From assembly GCA_009697495.1 (NCBI GenBank), contig SHUN01000112.1, positions 1 through 8,072 of the forward strand: DNA of 8,072 nucleotides, read 5' to 3'. Positions 1 to 5,241 of the stretch are shown here, in pieces; the first letter of the stretch is position 1, and every line of letters starts with the position of its first letter. The DNA is from Bryobacterales bacterium. GTDB taxonomy: Bacteria; Acidobacteriota; Terriglobia; Bryobacterales; Bryobacteraceae. A program made the translations under genes and the position numbers. The notes beneath the pieces are model-generated. The model was not told the origin of the DNA, searched no databases, and saw nothing but the letters and a program-made list of their open reading frames with translations.

Positions 1-1
1 C

Positions 2-100
2 GAATATCTCGCCGATGTGCTGCCGGGGCTGGCCGACCGGAAGGTGTCCGAAGCCGCCGCACTTACGCCGATGGCCTGGAAGTCTCGCCGGTCAGCCTAA
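2..100 (+). pseudogene. C-terminal end of a probable IS66-family transposase (partial)
   Basis: The frame starting at base 2 is open from the window edge to a TAA at 98-100 and gives 32 residues beginning EYLADVLPGLADRKVSEAAA and ending with LTPMAWKSRRSA. The YLADVLPxLA block followed by an LTPxxWK tail resembles the extreme C-terminus of IS66-family transposases. That is recognition from memory on a very short stretch. No terminal inverted repeat of an IS66 element is evident after the stop. The same bases from about 65 onward also read, one frame over, as part of a VapC-like protein, so one of the two readings is a remnant or the junction lies inside this segment. It could be the end of an intact transposase gene lying mostly upstream. 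Confidence 0.45.
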
Positions 101-252
101 TTCATGTCCGACCGGCCCGCAACCATGGGGTTCGCCGAACGCTTACGTTTGACCGAATGCTCGTAGCGCAGGCGGAACTGGAAGATTTGCTCCTGCTCAC
201 TGTGGATGAGCGACTGCGTGCCTACGGCAAAATGGTGCGTATGGTGGGTTGA
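64..252 (+). pseudogene. VapC-like PIN-domain toxin, C-terminal fragment
   Basis: The frame ending at the TGA at 250-252 encodes a C-terminal PIN-domain half. It contains LEVSPVSLIHV, then FDRMLVAQAELEDL, then LLTVDERLRAYGK. In VapC ribonucleases the FDRxLxAQA and LxTxD blocks carry conserved acidic residues of the metal-binding site. The 14-residue spacing between the H of SLIHV and FDRML matches the usual (T/S)xxH...HHRDPFDRML arrangement. The usual HHRDP segment is replaced by GVRRTLT, suggesting decay. The N-terminal half with the first catalytic Asp is missing: upstream the frame is arginine-rich and coincides with the transposase-like reading, so no start is visible. No VapB antitoxin is seen. 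The stop lies 5 bp from the convergent stop of the thiS remnant. This is probably a non-functional remnant truncated by a mobile element. Confidence 0.65.
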
Positions 253-257
253 GGCCC

Positions 258-399
258 TCACCCCCCGCCCACAAAATGAACGACATCCACCCGCGACCCG
301 GCGCTGAGCCCGGTGTCAGCCCAAAATAAACGTCTTGCTCATGGACCGCCTGAACTCGACGGCGACCCGTTCCCGCGGGACCCACACACGGAGAAGCCC
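258..399 (-). pseudogene. thiS remnant (3' half, frameshifted)
   Basis: On the minus strand this stretch is homologous to the 3' part of the thiS gene at 2231-2470. One frame gives GLLRVWVPRERVAVEFRR and runs through SMSKTFILG to a stop. Removing one T in the T-rich run near 320-330 gives KTLFWADTGLSAGSRV and then DVVHFVGGG followed by TGA at 258-260. The corresponding stretch of the other copy reads GVAPERVAVELDR, then KNIFWSERGLKAGARVEVVH, then FVGGG. About 24 of 40 aligned residues are identical by eye. The N-terminal beta-grasp part is not recognisable, and the 5' end merges into the end of the nucleotidyltransferase ORF. This copy keeps the normal GGG-stop ending but cannot make a complete ThiS, so it is a pseudogene. 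The divergence suggests an old duplication rather than a recent target-site duplication. Confidence 0.8.
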
Positions 400-1157
400 G
401 TCTTGAACGCGGCTAACTGCATTTGGAACCGGTACGCCTCGCGTTGCCGCGGATCGTCCCGATCCAGTTCGGCCAAATCCTCAGTTGACATCAACTGTTT
501 CTTCAAAAAGTCATTCACGATTGCGCTGTCTTCTTCTGTTGTGAAGGCTCCAATATCTCCGCCCAGCAGGAAAGCCGCGGCGTACTCCACGTCTTCCAGT
601 TCAGCCGCAAACACGTCGTCCCCGAAAATACGATCACTCTGCTCTTCATAACAACGCAACAGCAGTTTCAGATGGTCGAGGTCTTTCCGGCGACGAAACG
701 GATTTTCGCTAAACGCCACGATCTTCAGCAACGCGACCACCGCCGGCGGCGCGACTTTGCATGGAATTCCCGAACCGAAAGAGATCGTCTCCGATCGAGT
801 GAACAGGTGATCGAATCCAATGAGACTCATCGCAAACTGGCTCTCGGGCCAGATGATTTGTCCCGAAGCGCGCAGCTTCGGACCGGCTGGCACCAAGTCA
901 AATAGCGAATCGTTTGGTCCGTGCCAGCGATGTTCTCTGTCCTTCTCTTGCCTCCATCCCAGCGCTCTGAGTTCAGTTGAGAATGCAAAGAAATCTTCGA
1001 GGTCGAGCGCGACTGCCAGGTCAATTTCGCTGGTGAAGTGCGGCAGGTCGACGAATCGGAGGAGGGCGGCGGCCCCGATGATTACCACGTCGGCCGCAAA
1101 CCGCGCCGCAACGTCGTGCAGTTGCGCGAGATCCTTCAACTGTTCATTCGTCTGCAT
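339..1157 (-). CDS. AbiEii-like nucleotidyltransferase, putative type IV TA toxin
   Basis: The 272-residue product looks like a nucleotidyltransferase of the AbiEii/AbiGii toxin group, which modify RNA (MenT-type relatives act on tRNA 3' ends) and are silenced by a partner regulator. Visible motifs are IIGAAAL at residues 26-32 (the hGGxA loop), TSEIDLAVAL at 42-51 (the T-DID metal-binding motif), an acidic residue in LFDLVP at 85-90, and K145...RRRKDLDHL at 156-163, like the KDxxDL motif of AbiEii. The second Gly of the first loop is Ala, and the first Asp of DxD is Glu, which could weaken or alter catalysis. The ATG lies inside the end of the upstream antitoxin gene with a 14-nt overlap, suggesting translational coupling. 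The last roughly 18 residues, rich in Ser, Gly and Pro, are encoded by DNA belonging to a thiS remnant, so the native C-terminus has probably been replaced. Family placement is fairly secure; activity is inferred. Confidence 0.75.
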   Translation of the reverse strand: MQTNEQLKDLAQLHDVAARFAADVVIIGAAALLRFVDLPHFTSEIDLAVALDLEDFFAFSTELRALGWRQEKDREHRWHGPNDSLFDLVPAGPKLRASGQIIWPESQFAMSLIGFDHLFTRSETISFGSGIPCKVAPPAVVALLKIVAFSENPFRRRKDLDHLKLLLRCYEEQSDRIFGDDVFAAELEDVEYAAAFLLGGDIGAFTTEEDSAIVNDFLKKQLMSTEDLAELDRDDPRQREAYRFQMQLAAFKTGFSVCGSRGNGSPSSSGGP

Positions 1158-2193
1158 GGACTAAAAACTCCCGTCGAAGTTCCTCCGCCGCTTCATGCGC
1201 ACGGGGATCGTCGCCGCTCATCAGTTCCGCGTAGATCAGCCATGGAGGAGCAAGCATGTGGTTTTTCCGCTTCTCCCAATAAACGAGCTCTCCGAATGCC
1301 CGCAGGAGTGTAATTGGACCTTCGCGATCAGGCAGCAGCCGGAGCTGCCGCGCAATGGTCTGCGTGGGTGGCGTGACGAACAAAGTTGCCTCGGGGGCTC
1401 GATAAAAGTGCTGGAGCAGTTCCGCTGCCTTACCCCCAGTGATCGAGTACCGAACGTCAGATGGCGCGTCCTTACGAAGTCGGGATAAAAACGCATCCGC
1501 CGTCTGCTCCGCCGGACGGAACCTGCCCAGCGTGAGCTTGGGCCGGAGTACCTGAGCGTAGCCGGAAATCAACTTGCCTGCCGCCAAAGTTGGCCGGTCG
1601 AGCTGGTACTTTGTCCCAATTCGTGTCAGAAGGCCCTCGGCGATCATCTGACTCCGAACTTGCGCCGCCATGCTCTTGCCGATTCCGGCAGCGGACTCCA
1701 GCCGGCGCACAGGCCAGTTGACCGATTCCGGATACGAAGCGAATTGGAAAAGCAACTGCAGTTGTGCCGGGGTGACCGTGCGGCGCTCAGAAAGCGGTTC
1801 GAGCGGCGGAATGCCAATCACCGTCCAGTTGTACGAGTCTCCCAACGTGAGATGTATATTCCCGGCATCATCCGCAAAATTCACTTTGGCTTCAATCAGT
1901 GCCTCAGCGGCCTGCCGATTGATGTGACGGGCGAGAAGAAAGACGCCCGGAGTGCGACCCGTGAGAGCGCGATTCAGCCGGACAGCCAGTTGGCTGGCCG
2001 CCGCGATCGAGAGGTAGGATCGTTTTTCCTGAACTGAGAATTGAAACAGGCCGCCCGGAGTTTGAACATCCAGCGTACCGTCGCATCCGGCGTCACCGTT
2101 CCCCGGCGTCCGGGTGTACTTGATCTTTTTTACGAACGGCAGTCCGCGGAGCCGATCAAACGGGTCGGAAGCTGAATGAGACTTGCGGGTCAC
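1144..2193 (-). CDS. AbiEi_2-like antitoxin / transcriptional regulator of a type IV TA system
   Basis: The 349-residue product matches what I know of the AbiEi_2 family (formerly DUF2186), antitoxins that act as DNA-binding autorepressors beside AbiEii-type nucleotidyltransferases. The N-terminal part carries a basic stretch and the characteristic LLARHINRQAAEALIEAKVN and FADDAGNIHLTL region (about residues 87-116). A winged-helix-like segment follows at about 140-190 (VTPAQLQLLFQF, then WPVRRLESAAGIGKSMAAQV and EGLL). I chose the GTG at 2193 because it precedes VTRKSHSASDPFDRL and no ATG fits. The open frame runs back to 2283, but that part crosses the palindrome and the thiS 3' end. No ribosome binding site is visible; the predicted transcript would start at or near the GTG, so leaderless translation is possible. 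The gene overlaps the downstream toxin by 14 nt. The C-terminal half (about 220-349) is not recognised in detail. Confidence 0.75.
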   Translation of the reverse strand: MTRKSHSASDPFDRLRGLPFVKKIKYTRTPGNGDAGCDGTLDVQTPGGLFQFSVQEKRSYLSIAAASQLAVRLNRALTGRTPGVFLLARHINRQAAEALIEAKVNFADDAGNIHLTLGDSYNWTVIGIPPLEPLSERRTVTPAQLQLLFQFASYPESVNWPVRRLESAAGIGKSMAAQVRSQMIAEGLLTRIGTKYQLDRPTLAAGKLISGYAQVLRPKLTLGRFRPAEQTADAFLSRLRKDAPSDVRYSITGGKAAELLQHFYRAPEATLFVTPPTQTIARQLRLLPDREGPITLLRAFGELVYWEKRKNHMLAPPWLIYAELMSGDDPRAHEAAEELRREFLVHADE

Positions 2194-2199
2194 GCGTCC

Positions 2200-2228
2200 A
2201 TCATAACGCCATGTCCACAATTTGTGGA
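2200..2228 (-). promoter_or_regulatory. Predicted promoter of the AbiE-like module
   Basis: On the minus strand a TCCACA -35-like hexamer (2223-2228, 4 of 6 to consensus) is separated by 17 bp from TATGAT (2200-2205, 5 of 6 to the -10 consensus). The expected transcription start falls about 7 nt after the -10, practically on the GTG at 2193. The -35 and part of the spacer lie in the inverted repeat, so a bound repressor would block polymerase. Prediction is by eye only. Confidence 0.5.
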
Positions 2229-2230
2229 CA
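2212..2230. promoter_or_regulatory. Perfect 9-bp inverted repeat, likely operator of the AbiE-like module
   Basis: TGTCCACAA and TTGTGGACA are perfect inverted arms separated by a single T. The site is 18 bp upstream of the GTG start of the AbiEi-like gene and overlaps the predicted -35 hexamer and spacer. AbiEi antitoxins are known to bind inverted repeats in their own promoter and repress it, so this is a natural autoregulatory site. Binding by this particular protein is inferred. There is no T-tract, and the stem is short, so it is not a terminator for thiS. Confidence 0.7.
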
Positions 2231-2470
2231 TTAAAAGTAAATGGACAGCGACGAAGCCCATCCCCTCTCACCCCCCCCCACAAAATGCACGACCTCCACC
2301 CGTGCTCCCGCCTTCAGCCCCCTCTCGCTCCAAAAAATATTCTTTATTATTGCCCTGTCCAACTCCACCGCGACGCGCTCCGGCGCCACGCCAAGAAGCG
2401 CCAAAAGGCCCGTAACTGTCGTGCCCTCTGGCACTTGGCGGGTTTCCCCGTTTACAACAATCTCTATCAT
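2231..2470 (-). CDS. thiS: Sulfur carrier protein ThiS, with frameshifted C-terminal tail
   Basis: ThiS is the small beta-grasp protein whose C-terminal Gly-Gly is adenylated by ThiF and converted to a thiocarboxylate that donates sulfur to the thiazole ring of thiamine. The product starts MIEIVVNGETRQVPEGTTVT, continues with LLALLGVAPERVAVELDR, then KNIFWSERGLKAGARVEVVH and FVGGG at residues 63-67, a textbook ThiS sequence. A normal ThiS ends there, at about 66-67 residues. Here the frame continues for ERGWASSLSIYF and stops at 79 residues. With one more base in the nine-G run (complement of 2271-2279), GGG would be followed directly by TGA at 2268-2270, giving a 67-residue protein. The decayed copy near the start of the window has that ending. 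So this is either a sequencing error, a real frameshift or a slippage site. thiG is not adjacent. The start ATG has only a weak GGAA upstream. Confidence 0.85.
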   Translation of the reverse strand: MIEIVVNGETRQVPEGTTVTGLLALLGVAPERVAVELDRAIIKNIFWSERGLKAGARVEVVHFVGGGERGWASSLSIYF

Positions 2471-2519
2471 TTTTGTTCCGAAAGGCGGTCAGGAAGCCAA
2501 ATTCTTATCAAACCGTAAT

Positions 2520-2549
2520 TTGACGCGGAACTTCATTGATCATTATATT
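2520..2549 (+). promoter_or_regulatory. Predicted promoter of the nuo operon
   Basis: TTGACG (2520-2525, 5 of 6 to the -35 consensus) and TATATT (2544-2549, 5 of 6 to -10) are separated by 18 bp in the AT-rich gap between the divergent thiS and nuoA starts. Transcription would begin near 2556, giving a leader of about 22 nt before nuoA. The complement of 2542-2547 reads TATAAT and could be the -10 of a divergent thiS promoter, but no good -35 partner is seen for it. Confidence 0.55.
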
Positions 2550-2577
2550 TTGTAGAGGGTAAACTTTTCCTCCAATA

Positions 2578-3027
2578 ATGCCGACATCCCTGCAAGAAAG
2601 CTACATCCCCGTTTTGCTGGCGTGGCTATTCGCCATCGCCAACGCCACCGGAGTCATCGTAACCGGTGCCCTTCTGGGCAAACGGGTCCGAAATAAATTC
2701 AAGGACATGGCCTACGAATCGGGCATGACCCCCATCGGTTCGGCCCGCGAACGCTTCAGCGTAAAGTTCTACATGGTGGCGATGCTCTTCATCCTGTTCG
2801 ACATCGAAGCCGTGTTCCTCTATCCCTGGGCCGTCGTCTATCGCGACCTCCGCTGGTTCGCCTTCGTGGAAATGATGATCTTCATCGTCCTGGTCCTGGC
2901 CGGATTTATCTACATCTGGAAAAAAGGCGTGTTGGATTGGACCCAAGCCGAAGATATCGAACGGCGCTCGGCCGCCGGCACTCTCCACGATGTTCCGACG
3001 TTGCGCAAGGTTGACCATGCTGCCTGA
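2578..3027 (+). CDS. nuoA: NADH-quinone oxidoreductase subunit A
   Basis: NuoA is a membrane-arm subunit of proton-pumping complex I, close to the quinone-binding junction. The 149-residue protein is of normal length for the family and shows three hydrophobic segments at about 11-33, 65-88 and 95-115. The conserved AYESGMTPIG loop is at 45-54, and LFDIEAVFLYPW, with the membrane-embedded acidic residues, is at 73-84. The last roughly 30 residues are a polar tail. The ATG at 2578 gives the usual short N-terminus. No Shine-Dalgarno sequence precedes it; the upstream bases contain TCCTCC, the opposite polarity. The gene is first in the operon, and its stop overlaps the nuoC start by 11 nt. nuoB, the usual next gene, is not present. 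Confidence 0.95.
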   Translation: MPTSLQESYIPVLLAWLFAIANATGVIVTGALLGKRVRNKFKDMAYESGMTPIGSARERFSVKFYMVAMLFILFDIEAVFLYPWAVVYRDLRWFAFVEMMIFIVLVLAGFIYIWKKGVLDWTQAEDIERRSAAGTLHDVPTLRKVDHAA

Positions 3028-3502
3028 AAATTTGAAAGAAAACGCGGTCGCCGCGTCCCTCGAACAAGCCGATTCGGACCTGCTGCTCGGCGGCAATACC
3101 GACCATAACGAATTAACCCTCGACGTGGTTCCGGAAAAAATCCTGGGAGCGCTGCAAACCCTGAAAGGTCAGCGATTCGAACGCCTCTCGACCGTAACAG
3201 TCGTCGACCGCTACCCCATGGAACCGCGCTTCGAAGTGGTTTACCACTTGCAATCGGTTTCACGAAACCTGTATGTGCGGCTGAAGTGCCGTATAAGCGG
3301 AGAAAAGCCGGAGATCGATTCGGCCACCGCCGTCTACGCCGCCGCCAACTGGTACGAACGCGAGGCCTGGGATCTCTTCGGCGTAGTATTCAAGAATCAT
3401 CCCAACCTCACCCGTATCATGATGCCCGACTTCTGGGAAGGGCACCCGTTGCGGCGCGACTATCCTGTACACGGCTACAAGTACAGCTACCAGAGCGAAT
3501 AA
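3017..3502 (+). CDS. nuoC: NADH-quinone oxidoreductase subunit C (30 kDa)
   Basis: NuoC is a peripheral-arm subunit of complex I without cofactors that packs against NuoD and NuoB. The family signature is clear near the C-terminus: YEREAWDLFGVVFKNHPNLT at 113-132, then WEGHPLRRDYP at 140-150. The product is 161 residues and separate from NuoD, unlike the fused NuoCD of enterobacteria. I chose the ATG at 3017 because AAGG lies at 3007-3010 and the start overlaps the nuoA stop (ATGCTGCCTGA). An upstream ATG at 2990 would add MFRRCARLT from inside nuoA and is less likely. A 57-bp gap separates it from nuoD. Confidence 0.95.
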   Translation: MLPENLKENAVAASLEQADSDLLLGGNTDHNELTLDVVPEKILGALQTLKGQRFERLSTVTVVDRYPMEPRFEVVYHLQSVSRNLYVRLKCRISGEKPEIDSATAVYAAANWYEREAWDLFGVVFKNHPNLTRIMMPDFWEGHPLRRDYPVHGYKYSYQSE

Positions 3503-3559
3503 GGGCGCTCACTTTCCCACACGACACCCGACCCTGAAAACAGGGAGAGCCCAGGAACC

Positions 3560-4771
3560 ATGAACGAAACGCTGACACCGGCCGCCACCACCGAAAAATC
3601 CCAGCACACGCGCCGAATGACCCTCAACATGGGTCCGCAGCACCCGTCTACTCACGGAGTCTTGCGCGTATTGCTCGAACTCGAAGGCGAAACGGTCTTA
3701 AAATGCACCCCCGACATCGGCTTCCTGCACACCGGAATTGAGAAGCAGTGCGAAGCGCTCAACTGGCAGCAAGTCATCACGCTCACCGACCGCGTGGACT
3801 ACCTCGCGAATCTTTCCAACAACCTCTGCTACAGCCTCGCGGTGGAAAAGCTGCTGGAAATGGAAATCCCGCCCAAAGCGCAATGGATGCGCGTGCTGCT
3901 GTGCGAATTGACCCGCATCAACAGCCATCTGGTCTGGCTGGGAACCCACGCGCTCGATATCGGCGCCATGACCGTCTTTTTCCTCTGCTTCCGTGAGCGC
4001 GAAGACATTCTGCGGTTATTTGAAATGTTCTCCGGCCAACGCCTGATGACCTCCTACATCCGCGTCGGCGGACTGGCGCTCGATCCGCCCAGAGGCTGGG
4101 AAAAGCGCGTCAAAACATTCATGGACACGCTCCCGAGCCGCGTGGACGAATACGAATCGCTGCTCAACTCCAACCCCATCTGGCTGAAACGCACCAAAGG
4201 CGTGGGACGGCTCCCCGTCGAAGAAATGCTCGAAATCGGCATGACAGGCCCCTGCATCCGTGCCGCCGGCATCCCCATGGACGCCCGCAAAATGATGCCG
4301 TATTCGAGCTACGACAAATTCAACTTCGAAGTGCCCACTTCCACCGACAACGACGTCTACGCCCGATACGCCGTCCGCGTCGCTGAGATCCGCGAATCGA
4401 TCAAGATTGTGAATCAGGCCATGGCCGGCATGCCCGAAGGCCCCGTGCAAGCCTCCGCGCCCCATGTCGTGCTGCCGGAGCGGGAAAAGATGAAGACTCA
4501 AATGGAGTCGCTCATCTACCACTTCAAAATCGTGACCGAAGGCTTCAGCGTACCCGCCGGCGAAGTGTTCCAGGTAATCGAATCGCCGCGCGGCGAACTG
4601 GGCTACTACGTCGTCAGCGACGGCACCGCCAAGCCGCTCCGCGTTCACATGCGCACGCCAAGTTTTGGCAACCTGCAGGCGCTGCCGAATTTGATTGAAG
4701 ACCGCATGCTTGCCGATGCGATTGCAATTATGGGAAGTCTGGATTTCGTGTTGGGAGATTGCGACCGATGA
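3560..4771 (+). CDS. nuoD: NADH-quinone oxidoreductase subunit D (49 kDa)
   Basis: NuoD is the 49-kDa subunit of complex I, related to the large subunit of NiFe hydrogenases, and forms much of the quinone pocket with NuoB. At 403 residues it is full length. Visible marks are NMGPQHPSTHGV (23-34, with a His proposed to contact the quinone headgroup in homologues), GFLHTGIEK (54-62) and the C-terminal FVLGDCDR. The HTGxEK form, in place of HRGxEK, is the variant I recall from Thermus-type NuoD. AGGA lies 3 nt and GGGAG 12 nt upstream of the ATG. The stop overlaps the nuoE start as ATGA. Confidence 0.97.
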   Translation: MNETLTPAATTEKSQHTRRMTLNMGPQHPSTHGVLRVLLELEGETVLKCTPDIGFLHTGIEKQCEALNWQQVITLTDRVDYLANLSNNLCYSLAVEKLLEMEIPPKAQWMRVLLCELTRINSHLVWLGTHALDIGAMTVFFLCFREREDILRLFEMFSGQRLMTSYIRVGGLALDPPRGWEKRVKTFMDTLPSRVDEYESLLNSNPIWLKRTKGVGRLPVEEMLEIGMTGPCIRAAGIPMDARKMMPYSSYDKFNFEVPTSTDNDVYARYAVRVAEIRESIKIVNQAMAGMPEGPVQASAPHVVLPEREKMKTQMESLIYHFKIVTEGFSVPAGEVFQVIESPRGELGYYVVSDGTAKPLRVHMRTPSFGNLQALPNLIEDRMLADAIAIMGSLDFVLGDCDR

Positions 4772-5241
4772 CCTTTTCGCCTGGACTCGAAGCGCGCTTC
4801 GCGGACCTGTTGACTCATTACCCCGAAGGCCGCCATCGCGGTGCCTTGATCCCCATGTTGATGTACGCCCAAGACGAAGTAGGCGCGATTACTCCGGACT
4901 TAATGGCCGAGTTGGCCGCCCGCTTGGGAATCAGCGTTCTGCAAGTGGATGAAGTCGTCGGCTACTACTCCATGCTGCACAAAAAGCCGCAGGGCAAGTA
5001 CCACGTGCAGATCTGTACCAACGTGGCATGCATGTTGCTAGGCGGCGCGGAACTCTACGAACAGGCCTGCACGAGGCTGGGAGTGGGTCACAAACAGACC
5101 CAGGCCTCGGGCCGATTCTCTCTCGAAGAAGTGGAATGCATCGGTGCCTGCTCCTGGGCCCCGGCAATTCAAGTGAACTACGATTTCCACCATGACGTTA
5201 CACCCGCCAAGCTCGACGAGATCCTGGATGGATTGCAATGA
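4768..5241 (+). CDS. nuoE: NADH-quinone oxidoreductase subunit E (24 kDa, 2Fe-2S cluster N1a)
   Basis: NuoE is the thioredoxin-fold subunit of the NADH dehydrogenase module and carries the [2Fe-2S] cluster N1a. Ligands are visible as C83-TNVA-C88 and C124-IGA-C128 (ECIGACSWAP), the normal CxxxxC and CxxxC pattern. The N-terminal helical part (GALIPMLMYAQDEVGAITPD, about 25-44, then VDEVVGYYSML) is typical. The 157-residue length is in the normal range. I chose the ATG at 4768, which overlaps the nuoD stop by 4 nt and has GGGAG at 4753-4757. A TTG at 4759 would add three residues. Its own stop overlaps nuoF as ATGA. Confidence 0.96.
   Translation: MTFSPGLEARFADLLTHYPEGRHRGALIPMLMYAQDEVGAITPDLMAELAARLGISVLQVDEVVGYYSMLHKKPQGKYHVQICTNVACMLLGGAELYEQACTRLGVGHKQTQASGRFSLEEVECIGACSWAPAIQVNYDFHHDVTPAKLDEILDGLQ

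Noticed and set aside
197..385. 62-residue minus-strand frame starting MGPAGTGRRRVQ
   Set aside because: It is the wrong frame of the thiS remnant. The homologous peptides are in the other two frames.
313..651. 112-residue plus-strand frame over the nucleotidyltransferase gene
   Set aside because: It is a Ser-rich shadow of the opposite strand gene, without recognisable motifs.
2212..2230. Palindrome as a transcription terminator for thiS
   Set aside because: It has a one-base centre, no GC-rich long stem and no T tract, and it overlaps a promoter. An operator is more likely.
2194..2283. N-terminal extension of the AbiEi-like protein beginning with MWGGVRGDG
   Set aside because: It would cross the palindrome, the promoter hexamers and the thiS 3' end, and the sequence looks like out-of-frame thiS. 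The GTG at 2193 fits better.
4016..4648. 210-residue open frame on the minus strand opposite nuoD
   Set aside because: It is rich in His, Gly, Ala, Asp and Phe, as expected from the antisense of a high-GC gene. nuoD is certain, and no family motif is seen.
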